Assembly (NCBI RefSeq): GCF_014117325.1
Contig: NZ_CP059732.1
Coordinates: forward strand, 1,178,001 to 1,242,000
DNA: 64,000 bases
DNA from: Spirosoma foliorum
GTDB taxonomy: Bacteria; Bacteroidota; Bacteroidia; Cytophagales; Spirosomataceae
Reading direction: 5' to 3'
Part shown: positions 1 to 8,361 of the stretch, in pieces
How the letters are laid out: each line of letters opens with the position of its first letter
Numbering within the stretch: position 1 is the stretch's first letter
Made by a program: the position numbers and the translations under genes
The notes under the pieces: generated by a model
What the model was told of the DNA's origin: nothing
Database searches by the model: none
What the model saw: the letters and a program-made list of their open reading frames with translations, nothing else

Positions 1-702
1 GTATACATTGATTTGAACGTAGGCATGAACCGAACGGGTATTGCGCCGGGCGGTGCTGTATTGACGCTTTATACCGAACTCAATGAACTGGCAGGTGTAA
101 AACCCGTTGGTTTACATGCCTACGATGGGCACCTGCGTAATTCGGATCTGGCCATTCGCACCTCCGAATGCGATGCCGCGTTCTGGCCAGTTCAACTGTT
201 GCGAGAAACCTTGACCGCGCGAGGATTTACCAAGCCGATCATTGTTGTTGGTGGCAGCCCAACCTTCCCGATTCATGCCAAACGGGCCGATGTTGAATGT
301 AGTCCCGGTACCTTTATTTACTGGGACAAAGGTTATCAGTCGATTTTGCCAGAACAGGCGTTTCAACCAGCGGCTCTAGTTGTTGCACGGGTTATTTCGT
401 TGCCCGAATCCTCGAAAATCTGTGTTGATTTAGGGCATAAGTCTATTGCCGCCGAGGGCGATCTGGTTGGACGGGTTACATTCCTGAATGCGCCTGAGTT
501 GAAAGCCGTTGGACAAAGCGAAGAGCACCTGGTACTGGAAGCAAGAGAGGGCCATTCGTACAAAGTAGGCGATATAGTCTATGGCATTCCCAACCACGTT
601 TGCCCAACCGTTGCCCTTTATGAACGGGCCTATACAATTGAAGGTGGGACCACCACAGGCGAGTGGCTGACGGTTTCCCGAGATCGGAAAATAACGGTGT
701 GA
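1..702 (+). CDS. D-threonine aldolase / D-serine dehydratase-like protein (5' truncated)
   Basis: The reading frame is open from the first base of the window, so the N-terminal part with the PLP lysine lies outside. The visible 233 residues start with a DLNVGMNRTGI segment typical of the alanine-racemase-fold barrel of the D-threonine aldolase/DSD1 family. The last third is the beta domain and holds PNHVCPT near the C-terminus; the H-x-C pair matches the zinc ligands of eukaryotic-type D-serine dehydratase. These enzymes are cytoplasmic and cleave or dehydrate D-beta-hydroxy amino acids using PLP and a divalent metal. Whether the substrate is D-threonine, D-serine or a D-hydroxyaspartate cannot be told from the sequence. 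It converges with the esterase gene at 842 and shares the hairpin between them. Confidence 0.8.
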   Translation, partial: VYIDLNVGMNRTGIAPGGAVLTLYTELNELAGVKPVGLHAYDGHLRNSDLAIRTSECDAAFWPVQLLRETLTARGFTKPIIVVGGSPTFPIHAKRADVECSPGTFIYWDKGYQSILPEQAFQPAALVVARVISLPESSKICVDLGHKSIAAEGDLVGRVTFLNAPELKAVGQSEEHLVLEAREGHSYKVGDIVYGIPNHVCPTVALYERAYTIEGGTTTGEWLTVSRDRKITV

Positions 703-760
703 TTACTACGATTTTACAGGACTAATTACGAGGCTGTAAATCTGTATCTAACTGTATCAT

Positions 761-822
761 TTTTAACCGCAGAGGTCACAGAGACATCACTAAGGATTTC
801 TCTGTGACCTCTGCGGTTAAAA
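761..822. terminator. Perfect 24-bp inverted repeat between convergent genes
   Basis: Bases 761-784 and 799-822 are perfect reverse complements around a 14-base loop. The stem starts with TTTT on one side and ends with AAAA on the other, so it has a U tract in both directions. It sits between the aldolase-type gene (stop at 702) and the esterase gene (stop at 842), the right place for a bidirectional terminator. The core wording (CCGCAGAGGTCACAGAGA) reads like a dispersed repeat rather than unique DNA, and a diverged relative flanks the hairpins near 38113-38254. Confidence 0.75.
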
Positions 823-841
823 GAAGACCTGATGCTTAAGT

Positions 842-2548
842 CTAGTTCGGGCCAATTTGTAGTGTACTCCCTGTTTGATAAATTAATTGAGAACCACTGT
901 TTGTCCAGAGCGATTTCGTTTGTGCCTGATAATTAGTGGGTATTGTAATCGTATGCTTTAACTGAACAGTATCAAACAAGGAGGGTATCCAGCCGCATGA
1001 CCAAACCTGTGGGGTATTCCAGAACCCATTTTGGACGGTACTTACATAATTGGGCGGAATAATTGGGGGCAGTCCACTTCCCGTTCCACTGATCGTTATC
1101 GGCTCGCTTGGCTCACCTGATACAACAGGAGACGTAGAATTAACCCGGAATCGGTAGCGCCCATTTGCCCAGTTGGGTAGTGTAACCGTTAGCGGATTAG
1201 TCGTTCCTGAGGCTAAGGTGGCCAGATAGCATCCCCCTTCGTTTAGAATGTCTACCTGGTATTGATTGTTGGCACGGGTGGGAACCAACGAAAAATAGGG
1301 GACTTGTGTTTGGTGACCTGCGGTGTCTGCGAAGGGGAACACATAGCCCGTGGTTAACTGAATAAGCCGGTCAGGCAAAGAGGGTTGTCGGCTACTAAAA
1401 TAGTCGGTTGATAGGTATTGATTCCAGATCGTAATAAGCGCCGGGCAGTCATCTGCATCGAAGTGAAGATGGAAATAATCGGTCTTTCGGTAATTAGGAT
1501 AAATCATGCTATCGGTAGCAGGTCCGGCCGCGTTATTGGGCCACCCTGCCAGCGTATTCTGAGCGGCAATAATATTCGGATCAGTTTCGTGATTGGTATA
1601 TTCGTAACCCACTGTGCTCGGTATATAACTGACGCGTGAGATAACCCAGCTAAGATTCCCAAATCCTAATTGAGTGCGGGACTTATTAATTGTCAGACCG
1701 ATATTATTAATATAGTCGTCGTACGTTTGGTAGTAGTTATCCCCTTCGCCCTGATGCCACAAAATGGCCCGTACACCTGTTCGTTTCAGGTAATGTAAAA
1801 TGGTTACACCCAAAAGACGATAGGGCATATTTTGAGAAAATCCCGACCAGATTTCTTCTCCATTCGCTGAATGCATCCAGTGCTTGGAGTTTGTTGCTGA
1901 ATATGAGGCTCCATAGAACATAACGGGTACCCCCAACTGCTCGACGAGCTTATCGCCAAGCCCTCCCCATAAAAATAAATAAGCCCCCGGAAACATGCCC
2001 GTATTGTTAATACCCGTCGATAAGTCGGCATGGCTGACTGTAAAGGGCAAAGCACTTTCCGAAAACTCTCCTGCCTGACCCGTCCAATAGTTAATGATGG
2101 ATACACGATCATCGTTGGCTTGTCCGCTGGTGCAATTAATTCCCCAGGAGTTGGACTGACCGGATGTTACAAATACTTCGCCAACGCCAATCCGCTCCAG
2201 AAGGGTAGAGCCAATTTCAGTATTGCCCGCAAACGCTTTTACGTTGAGGTCGTACCAGCCACCAGCTACATTCGGAAACTTGCCTTGAAAAACGCCGTTG
2301 TTAGGAGCGTTGTCGAGGACAATCCAGCCTGTGGCTGTGCCTCCCTGACGAACCGTTAATTGGGCCTGAATCTGGGTAGCGTTAGCGGGGCACCTTCCTA
2401 TAACAGGTACATTGGCCTGATTGGTATTGTTACGTTGAATGACCAATCGGCTAGTAGGAAATGTTACCTGTACCTGAGCGAAAAGACCATATGGGAAGAG
2501 TAAGAAAAAATAAACAATAAGTTGATTGGAGCGATGTGTGGATTGCAT
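842..2548 (-). CDS. Secreted SASA/CE6-like carbohydrate esterase with C-terminal beta domain
   Basis: The 568-residue product begins with a hydrophobic export segment (about residues 9-24, ending FAQ). The SGNH-type esterase signature SGQSN is at 129-133, with Ser132 as the expected nucleophile. WHQGEGD at 264-270 and a later His-rich FHLHFD segment match the sialate O-acetylesterase/CE6 (acetyl xylan esterase) fold. Residues 25-120 look like an Ig-like domain. The last 60 residues (NGFWNTPQVWSCG and following) resemble the beta-helical cap found on many Cytophagales secreted proteins. The likely role is removing acetyl groups from a polysaccharide outside the cytoplasm; sialate specificity is not implied. 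It is transcribed alone, divergent from the dipeptidase gene at 2795. Confidence 0.8.
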   Translation of the reverse strand: MQSTHRSNQLIVYFFLLFPYGLFAQVQVTFPTSRLVIQRNNTNQANVPVIGRCPANATQIQAQLTVRQGGTATGWIVLDNAPNNGVFQGKFPNVAGGWYDLNVKAFAGNTEIGSTLLERIGVGEVFVTSGQSNSWGINCTSGQANDDRVSIINYWTGQAGEFSESALPFTVSHADLSTGINNTGMFPGAYLFLWGGLGDKLVEQLGVPVMFYGASYSATNSKHWMHSANGEEIWSGFSQNMPYRLLGVTILHYLKRTGVRAILWHQGEGDNYYQTYDDYINNIGLTINKSRTQLGFGNLSWVISRVSYIPSTVGYEYTNHETDPNIIAAQNTLAGWPNNAAGPATDSMIYPNYRKTDYFHLHFDADDCPALITIWNQYLSTDYFSSRQPSLPDRLIQLTTGYVFPFADTAGHQTQVPYFSLVPTRANNQYQVDILNEGGCYLATLASGTTNPLTVTLPNWANGRYRFRVNSTSPVVSGEPSEPITISGTGSGLPPIIPPNYVSTVQNGFWNTPQVWSCGWIPSLFDTVQLKHTITIPTNYQAQTKSLWTNSGSQLIYQTGSTLQIGPN

Positions 2549-2794
2549 ATCTAAATAACTCTATGACTATTTAAATACTAGACTTGGTAGTTTTGGAAAC
2601 AAAAAGCAGGCCAGAATAATCAGCGCATTTTGGCCCATGCAAATGAACTATTTTTGCGCTGGTTGAGTGTGCCTAAGCAGAAAAATGAGTTTTTGAAGGC
2701 TATACATAATCGATGATGGACACGCTTGACGTAATTTGCGGCCGTTGTTGTTTCTGAAATTCGTATCACTTTACCTGTATAAACTAATTGCCCT

Positions 2795-3865
2795 ATGTTC
2801 ACAATAGATGCGCATCTTGACTTAAGCATGAACGCAATGGAGTGGAACCGCGACCTGCGTCAGCCAGTTGAGCGGTTGCGCGAACGCGAGCAAGGTATGA
2901 CCGATAAGCCAGACCGGGCGAAAGGCACCGTATCGTTTCCTGATTTACGCCGGGGTAATATTGGCTTGGTTGTTGCTACCCAGATTGCCCGTTTTGTGGC
3001 ACCAGGTAATCCATTGCCCGGTTGGCAATCGCCCGAACAGGCATGGGCGCAGACTCAGGGGCAACAGATCTGGTATAAAACCATGGAAGAAGCGGGTGAG
3101 ATGATCCAAATCCGTGATCTGGCGGGACTGGAAAAACACCTCGCACTCTGGAATGATGGCACCCCCAATGAGCAGAAGCCGATAGGATATATTCTGAGCC
3201 TGGAAGGGGCCGATTCGATTGTGACGCCTGCTTACGTTGAGACCGCTTATAACTATGGATTGCGCGCTATCGGCCCCGCTCACTATGGCCCTGGACGTTA
3301 TGCTCAGGGTACCGATGCCACTGGGTTTATGGGACTGGCTGGTCGTGAATTGCTGCGGGAAATGAAGCGATTCAATATCATTCTGGATGCAACTCACCTT
3401 TGTGATGACAGTTTCTGGGAAGCCCTGGATTACTTTGATGGCCCCGTTTGGGCTAGCCATAACAACTGTCGGGCGCTGGTCAATCACAATCGCCAGTTTA
3501 GCGATGAACAACTCAGGGAACTCATCGCTCGTGACGCCGTTATCGGCGGTGCGCTGGATGCCTGGATGATGGTTCCGAACTGGGTACGCGGCCAATCGAC
3601 GCCCGAAGGGATGAATTGTGATCTGGCCAAAATGATTGACCATTTGGACCACATTTGCCAATTGGCGGGAAATGCCCGACACATTGGTATTGGTTCGGAT
3701 TTAGACGGTGCTTTTGGAAAAGAACAGTCGCCCTACGATCTGGAAACCATCGCCGATTTACAAAGAGTGCCTGATTTACTGCGTCAGCGGGGCTATACCG
3801 AAGACGATATTGCCAATGTTATGCATGGTAACTGGCTTCGGTTTCTGAGACGCGTGTGGGCGTAA
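2795..3865 (+). CDS. Membrane dipeptidase family (M19) metallopeptidase
   Basis: The 356-residue protein starts MFTIDAHLDLS, which gives the first zinc ligands H7 and D9 of the renal-dipeptidase barrel. Further family marks follow in order: LEGADS with the bridging Glu138, a DATHLCDD segment, ASHNNCRAL, and GIGSDLDGAFG near residue 300. All expected metal and substrate segments are present and the length is normal. There is no export signal, so it is probably cytoplasmic and hydrolyses dipeptides, possibly L,D or D-containing ones, or related N-acyl amino acids. It is a single-gene unit, divergent from the esterase and convergent with the first sulfatase. A function in polysaccharide use is not suggested. 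Confidence 0.85.
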   Translation: MFTIDAHLDLSMNAMEWNRDLRQPVERLREREQGMTDKPDRAKGTVSFPDLRRGNIGLVVATQIARFVAPGNPLPGWQSPEQAWAQTQGQQIWYKTMEEAGEMIQIRDLAGLEKHLALWNDGTPNEQKPIGYILSLEGADSIVTPAYVETAYNYGLRAIGPAHYGPGRYAQGTDATGFMGLAGRELLREMKRFNIILDATHLCDDSFWEALDYFDGPVWASHNNCRALVNHNRQFSDEQLRELIARDAVIGGALDAWMMVPNWVRGQSTPEGMNCDLAKMIDHLDHICQLAGNARHIGIGSDLDGAFGKEQSPYDLETIADLQRVPDLLRQRGYTEDDIANVMHGNWLRFLRRVWA

Positions 3866-3900
3866 TAGATTGATTGCTAACTATATACCTAAAAAGGCCA

Positions 3901-3943
3901 AAACGTCCTGTAATTCCTATACTAAGCGAATTGCAGGACGTTT
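3901..3943. terminator. Bidirectional stem-loop terminator
   Basis: AAACGTCCTGTAATTC at 3901-3916 pairs with GAATTGCAGGACGTTT at 3928-3943 with one mismatch, around an 11-base loop. It lies 35 bases after the dipeptidase stop and 40 bases from the stop of the convergent sulfatase. The AAA/TTT ends give weak U tracts both ways. Confidence 0.7.
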
Positions 3944-3983
3944 CACGTTCATTGAATTACGCCATATCATCTAGTTGGTGCGG

Positions 3984-5765
3984 CTAGCGCTTACTGACAT
4001 TTACATAAAAAGGCCCCAACGTGCCTTTATCCGTTTCCAGCCATGATTCCAGGTTGTAATCGCCCCGTTTCAGGTAAACCTGACCAATCACTTCCTGTTT
4101 GCTGTTATCCTGATCGGCTTGCGCACTACGCTGGGTCTGCCCGATTCGAACAACTACCCGACTCCCTTTCTTAATGGCTTTATGCTGAACCGTAAAATCA
4201 TAGTAACCATCTGTTTCTACCCGAACAGCCCAATACCCTAAACCCGTTTCGGCAATCCAGTTACTAACCAGCCCCGACCAATCCTGACGGGTCAATACGG
4301 TCGGATTTTCGTGAGTCGTACCCAGACTGATTCGACGGGTTACCAGATTCGGGCTGGCGGCAATATCCTTATAGACCTTGTCAAGTTCAGTTTTCAAGTC
4401 CTGAGCAATTGCTGAGTTAGCCGTGATGAGATTCGTGCGCTCATACGGGTCCGTTTGAAGATTGTAGAGTTCAAAACTTTCCGGCTTTTGACCATCAGCA
4501 TTAACGGCCACTAGTTTGAAGTCATCTTTGTAAAGAGCCGCGTTCCGATAGGGCTCGGGCCAGCCCCGGTTCCAGGCATTATAGAAAACATCCTTCCGCG
4601 CCGTTTCCCGACCCTGAATTATTCCCAGAACCGACTGACCATCAATCGGCAACTTTGCTGGCAACGGAACCTGTGCAGCCTCTAGCAAAGTTGGCAGCAT
4701 GTCAATATGCGCGATACGGGCGGAAATGTCTTTGTTGACCGGAAAAATTCCCTTGCCCCGAATGAAGTGCGGGGTGCGTGTGCCGCCCTCATAAACTGTT
4801 CCTTTTCGTCCTTTAAAGCCTGTGTTGAACCGTAGCTGCTGATTGCCATTATCGGTTGTGAAGATAATAATGGTGTTATCTTCCAGATTCAAGGCTTTCA
4901 CCTGTGCCAAAATTCGCCCAACATTATCGTCGATATTGGTAATCATGGCGTAAGTTCGGCGAGCGTCTTCTTTATCCTTGTCGGTCATAGACGCCCAGCC
5001 AGTACCGGACTTCGTGTCAAAAGGAGTATTAAGTGCCAGGTCTTTGTACTGGTCATAGTATTTTTTGGGTACCTGCAACGGATCGTGCGGTGCATTATAG
5101 GCAACGTACAGGAAAAACGGGCGGGCCGCGCTTCCCGACTTCTGCTGGCTGGTTGTTAGAAAATCCAGTGCAGCATCGGTAAACACATCGGTACAATAGC
5201 CCTGCGTTTTGACCGGTACATTGTTTCGGTAGAGCGTCGAGTTGAAATAACTGCTGTCGGGACGAAAGAAATTATCCGCATGATCGCCGGGCTGACCAAT
5301 ACCCCCACCGTGCCCAACGAAGGAGAATGCAAACCCTTGCTCCGACGCCCGATAGGGATAATTATCGCCCAGATGCCATTTACCAACAATACCCGTTTGA
5401 TACCCATTTTGCGACAGAATTTCGGCTAGCGTCACCTCTTCTGTCGCCATAATGGAGCCGCCATTGTAGGTATCATGCACGCCCGTACGCTGATGGTACC
5501 GACCCGTCAATAAACTGGCCCGAGTCGGACTGCAAACGGGAGACGTGTGGAAGTTGGTCAGGCGGGTACTCTGGGCAGCAAAGGCGTCGATGTTTGGGGT
5601 TTTAAGATGTAGATTTCCGTAAAATCCCAAATCGCCATACCCCTGATCATCCGTCATGATCAGGATAATGTTTGGGTGATTTTGTGAGTTGGTTTTCTTT
5701 TGCGCCCACACCGATGTTACGCTTAATAGGCTAAGGACGATGATTATAAGAAGAAATTTTTTCAT
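3984..5765 (-). CDS. Secreted S1 sulfatase with C-terminal beta-sandwich (sulfatase A)
   Basis: The ATG at 5765 is preferred over the upstream start at 5816 because it begins a clean signal peptide (MKKFLLIIIVLSLL, cut after VWAQ); the extension only runs into the palindromic repeat. Metal-site DD is at residues 39-40, and the sulfatase signature CSPTR starts at Cys78, the residue expected to become formylglycine. GKWHLG and TTDNG follow in normal positions. After the catalytic domain, about 100 residues (from roughly 495) form an extra beta-rich domain with FTVQHKAI and RGDYNLESW segments, which is unusual among the sulfatases here and may bind the substrate. It is the last gene of the sulfatase island, separated from its upstream neighbour by a hairpin array. 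Confidence 0.9.
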   Translation of the reverse strand: MKKFLLIIIVLSLLSVTSVWAQKKTNSQNHPNIILIMTDDQGYGDLGFYGNLHLKTPNIDAFAAQSTRLTNFHTSPVCSPTRASLLTGRYHQRTGVHDTYNGGSIMATEEVTLAEILSQNGYQTGIVGKWHLGDNYPYRASEQGFAFSFVGHGGGIGQPGDHADNFFRPDSSYFNSTLYRNNVPVKTQGYCTDVFTDAALDFLTTSQQKSGSAARPFFLYVAYNAPHDPLQVPKKYYDQYKDLALNTPFDTKSGTGWASMTDKDKEDARRTYAMITNIDDNVGRILAQVKALNLEDNTIIIFTTDNGNQQLRFNTGFKGRKGTVYEGGTRTPHFIRGKGIFPVNKDISARIAHIDMLPTLLEAAQVPLPAKLPIDGQSVLGIIQGRETARKDVFYNAWNRGWPEPYRNAALYKDDFKLVAVNADGQKPESFELYNLQTDPYERTNLITANSAIAQDLKTELDKVYKDIAASPNLVTRRISLGTTHENPTVLTRQDWSGLVSNWIAETGLGYWAVRVETDGYYDFTVQHKAIKKGSRVVVRIGQTQRSAQADQDNSKQEVIGQVYLKRGDYNLESWLETDKGTLGPFYVNVSKR

Positions 5766-5789
5766 GAAACGATGTGACGAGATTGACGT

Positions 5790-5899
5790 GGTGTTGGTTA
5801 CTAATAACCGACACAATAGGTTTTGAGAAACCTATCGGTGCGAACAGTAAACAGTAGGTTTTAAGAAACCTTCCAGTGTCAGCTGCTTACAGCTGACAC
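5790..5899. repeat. Array of four short palindromes with 4-nt loops
   Basis: Four mini-hairpins follow one another: GTGTTGGTTA-CTAA-TAACCGACAC (about 5790-5813, one mismatch), ATAGGTTT-TGAG-AAACCTAT (5816-5835), a TAGGTTT-TAAG-AAACCT copy (about 5855-5869), and GTGTCAGCTG-CTTA-CAGCTGACAC (5876-5899, perfect). The same modules in another order occur at 24161-24282, 38151-38203, 39117-39146 and 61263-61386. The array lies between two co-directional sulfatase genes. Confidence 0.85.
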
Positions 5900-5933
5900 C
5901 ACCCAAAAACACAAATGCACTTAATAGCACACC

Positions 5934-7364
5934 TTACTGATCGCCAAACGGAAAAATGGCTGACGGAACGTGCGACTGGTTCATTAGCTTCTCCAATTCC
6001 TTCGCTTTGGCCGGAAATGAGCCAGATATATCCTGTTTTTCTGCCGGGTCCTTCGCCAAATCGTAGAGTTCCAGCGTTGATCCATTCGGTTTGTTGGCGT
6101 TCAGTCGAACGGCTTTCCAATTGCCTTGTCGCACCGCCTGTTTCCCTCCACCTTCGTGGAACTCCCAATACAAATACGCGTGCTCCTTTTGGTTTCCTTT
6201 ACCCAATAAGCTCGGTACTATGGAAAAACCATCCCCAGTTGTTATTGGCTTTGCACCCGCTAATTCGGCGAACGTAGGAAGTAAATCCCAAAATGCACCG
6301 ATGTAGTTGCTTTGGGTGTTTGCTTTAATAGTCCCCGGCCAGCGGGCAATAAACGGCATGCGAATGCCTCCTTCATACAAATCACGCTTGACGCCACGGA
6401 AACCGCCACTACTGGCAAAAAACGTTGGGTCAGCGCCCCCTTCTATGTGTGGACCGTTATCACTCGTGAAAATGACCAGTGTATTTTCGTCGATACCTTT
6501 AACCTTAAGGGTAGCCAGCACCTGTCCAACGTAGGCATCTAACCGGGCAATCATCGCGGCAAATGTAGCATGCGGATAAGCCTGCGAAGTATAGCCGCCC
6601 GTTGTCGCGCTGACCCCATAATCAACTCCTTTAAACGGAGTTTCGGGAAATTTGCCTTTGTAATATCGGAATAGACTATCGTCGGGAACAAGCAATTCGG
6701 CGTGGGGCAGGATGTAGGGGAGGAAGAGAAAAAATGGCTTATCTGTGTTCTGAGATTCAATAAAATTCAAGGCCTGCTTTTGAATCAAATCGGGGGCATA
6801 GATCTGATTATGAGTGAGATTCTTGTTTTCAGTTAAAACAACCTGATTGCCGTTTTTCCACAGATGATCTGGGTAATAGCGATGGGCCAGACTTTGGCAA
6901 TTATAACCATAAAATTGATCGAACCCCTGGTTGTTGGGATCGCCTTCAGACCCTACCGGACCTAATCCCCACTTGCCAAACGCGCCTGTGGTATAGCCAG
7001 CTTTTTTCAGCACTTCCGCCAGCGTTACAACCGAATCGGCAATGGGTTCCTGCCCTTCAGGATCAACTCCTTTATTGCCTCGAATGTAAGTATGCCCTGT
7101 ATGTTTTCCCGTTAGTAAAGCTGAACGGGATGGTGCACAAACGGTTGTCCCTGCATAAAATTGAGTAAACCGAACGCCCTGGGCCGCCAATCGGTCAATG
7201 TTTGGTGTTTTGATCAGTTTTTGTCCGTTAAAACCCACGTCTCCGTAACCCAGATCGTCGGCTACAATAAGCACAATATTGGGCCTTGTCGAACTGCGCT
7301 GTTGGGCAACAGAACTGCCAGCAATAGCCAGCAGGGGAATCAGTAAAAAAGATAGTTTTTTCAT
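5934..7364 (-). CDS. Secreted S1 sulfatase, arylsulfatase type (sulfatase B)
   Basis: The 476-residue product has a typical signal peptide (MKKLSFLLIPLLAIAGSSVAQ). The metal-binding DD is at 36-37 in VADDLGYGD, and the signature CAPSR begins at Cys76, followed by SALLTGK. GKWGLG (rather than GKWH) and TSDNGPH appear further on, then the MPFIARWPG strand. This is a compact sulfatase with no extra C-terminal domain; it resembles arylsulfatase/N-acetylgalactosamine-sulfatase-type members. The His usually following GKW is replaced by Gly, which may reflect a subfamily trait. It is co-directional with sulfatase A, 120 bases beyond the hairpin array. Confidence 0.9.
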   Translation of the reverse strand: MKKLSFLLIPLLAIAGSSVAQQRSSTRPNIVLIVADDLGYGDVGFNGQKLIKTPNIDRLAAQGVRFTQFYAGTTVCAPSRSALLTGKHTGHTYIRGNKGVDPEGQEPIADSVVTLAEVLKKAGYTTGAFGKWGLGPVGSEGDPNNQGFDQFYGYNCQSLAHRYYPDHLWKNGNQVVLTENKNLTHNQIYAPDLIQKQALNFIESQNTDKPFFLFLPYILPHAELLVPDDSLFRYYKGKFPETPFKGVDYGVSATTGGYTSQAYPHATFAAMIARLDAYVGQVLATLKVKGIDENTLVIFTSDNGPHIEGGADPTFFASSGGFRGVKRDLYEGGIRMPFIARWPGTIKANTQSNYIGAFWDLLPTFAELAGAKPITTGDGFSIVPSLLGKGNQKEHAYLYWEFHEGGGKQAVRQGNWKAVRLNANKPNGSTLELYDLAKDPAEKQDISGSFPAKAKELEKLMNQSHVPSAIFPFGDQ

Positions 7365-7433
7365 GCGTATGGTGATTCTATAGTGAAGCTGACGCTGTTC
7401 ATCCCTTTCATTTTGTGGATAGAATTAGTGTAA

Positions 7434-7471
7434 TTTTTTGTCATTCCAACGCCAGGAGGAATGACAAAAAA
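7434..7471. repeat. Stem-loop with poly-T/poly-A ends
   Basis: TTTTTTGTCATTCC (7434-7447) pairs perfectly with GGAATGACAAAAAA (7458-7471) around a 10-base loop. It is nested inside a longer pair, GACGCTGTT near 7391 and AACAGCGTC near 7505. It resembles the larger palindrome at 42615-42700 (shared CAACGCCAGGAGG wording). As it lies after the rhodanese-thioredoxin stop with U tracts, it could terminate transcription. Confidence 0.7.
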
Positions 7472-7518
7472 GCGATTCATTTTTAACGAAATTCGAAAAG
7501 TTTAAACAGCGTCGGTCC

Positions 7519-8232
7519 TTATTTCGAAGCCACCAACTTGGTATCGAGTTCGGTTTTTAGCTCGGTTAAACCGGCACGTTTCAGTACAATGTCGCCTTGT
7601 TTGTACAGAATAAGGTAGGGAAAGCCTGATACGGTTTTGAGCGAAGCAATCAGGGCTGGGCTTTCTTCCAGCTCTATTTCAACAATTTTCAGGGCATCAC
7701 CGTGTTCCTTACGAAGGGTCTCCAGAATGGGTTTTACTTTTTTGCAGGAACCGCAGTATTTAGAGCCGATGTCAACCAGGACGAGTTTATTACTCGCCAG
7801 AATGGCGTTATATTCATCAAGTGTCAGTCCTTTTTTTGCGGTTGTGAACAGAGGGTTTCCTGCTCCCGTCCAGGCACCAATGCCGCTATCCAGTACATAG
7901 ACTTCATTGAATCCCTTGCTCCGTAAATCCTTGGCCAGGGCAACGCTACGCCCATTCGCGATGGAATAGATGAATACAGGTTTCGATTTACTGATTCCCT
8001 TTACAAGTGTTTCATATCCTTCGGTTTGCAGGTTGAAATTTACGGCATTCGGAATGTGGTTAAGTGCAAATTCTTCGGCACTTCGAGCGTCAATCAGTTG
8101 GGGAGTTGCCTGTGCTTTTAATTTCGCGGTAAACTGATCGACGGAGATAACGTCTTCTGATTTTTCGGTTTGAGCAATGGCTACTGTAGCGAAGCCCAAC
8201 AGGACAAAGATGAATGCAAGTTGCTTTTTCAT
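7519..8232 (-). CDS. Exported rhodanese-thioredoxin fusion; rhodanese cysteine replaced by serine
   Basis: The protein has 237 residues. Residues 1-20 are a signal peptide. Residues 27-125 are a rhodanese domain with LIDARSAEEF and ALNHIPNAVNF, but the active loop reads IYSIANGRS, so Ser90 stands where the sulfur-carrying Cys belongs. Residues 135-237 are a thioredoxin domain with a CGSC redox pair (160-163) and the cis-Pro segment SGFPYL. The rhodanese half is therefore predicted to be unable to transfer sulfur and may only bind a ligand or partner, while the thioredoxin half should be redox active in the periplasm. It sits among sulfatases, near bshB1; a link with thiol chemistry of sulfatase maturation is only a guess. 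Confidence 0.85.
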   Translation of the reverse strand: MKKQLAFIFVLLGFATVAIAQTEKSEDVISVDQFTAKLKAQATPQLIDARSAEEFALNHIPNAVNFNLQTEGYETLVKGISKSKPVFIYSIANGRSVALAKDLRSKGFNEVYVLDSGIGAWTGAGNPLFTTAKKGLTLDEYNAILASNKLVLVDIGSKYCGSCKKVKPILETLRKEHGDALKIVEIELEESPALIASLKTVSGFPYLILYKQGDIVLKRAGLTELKTELDTKLVASK

Positions 8233-8287
8233 GGATTGTATTGGTTTATAATGGATAATTGTTGTATTGATTTACCCTCACCCCCGG

Positions 8288-8312
8288 CCCCTCTCCCGTT
8301 TTGGGAGAGGGG
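8288..8312. repeat. GC-rich palindrome CCCCTCTCCC-GTTTT-GGGAGAGGGG
   Basis: A perfect 10-bp stem with a 5-base loop, in the gap between the pseudo-peptidase and the rhodanese-thioredoxin gene. It is preceded by CCCTCACCCCCGGC, which is part of the repeat unit. The same family recurs at 15780-15880 and, inside a coding frame, at 27975-28124. Confidence 0.85.
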
Positions 8313-8361
8313 AGCAATGTAGGAGTGCGATATGGGGTTTAATGGTTGGTGTTTTAGTGGG

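Noticed and set aside
2549..2610. Candidate TTTG-N19-TAGTATTT promoter for the esterase gene
   Set aside because: The spacing fits Bacteroidota promoters, but the -7 box has two mismatches, so it is not distinguishable from AT-rich background.
2945..3682. Minus-strand open frame of 245 codons within the dipeptidase gene
   Set aside because: The plus-strand dipeptidase has all family motifs; the minus frame shows none.
5790..5899. CRISPR-like appearance of repeated short palindromes
   Set aside because: Modules are not of constant length, lack unique spacers of fixed size, and no cas genes are present.
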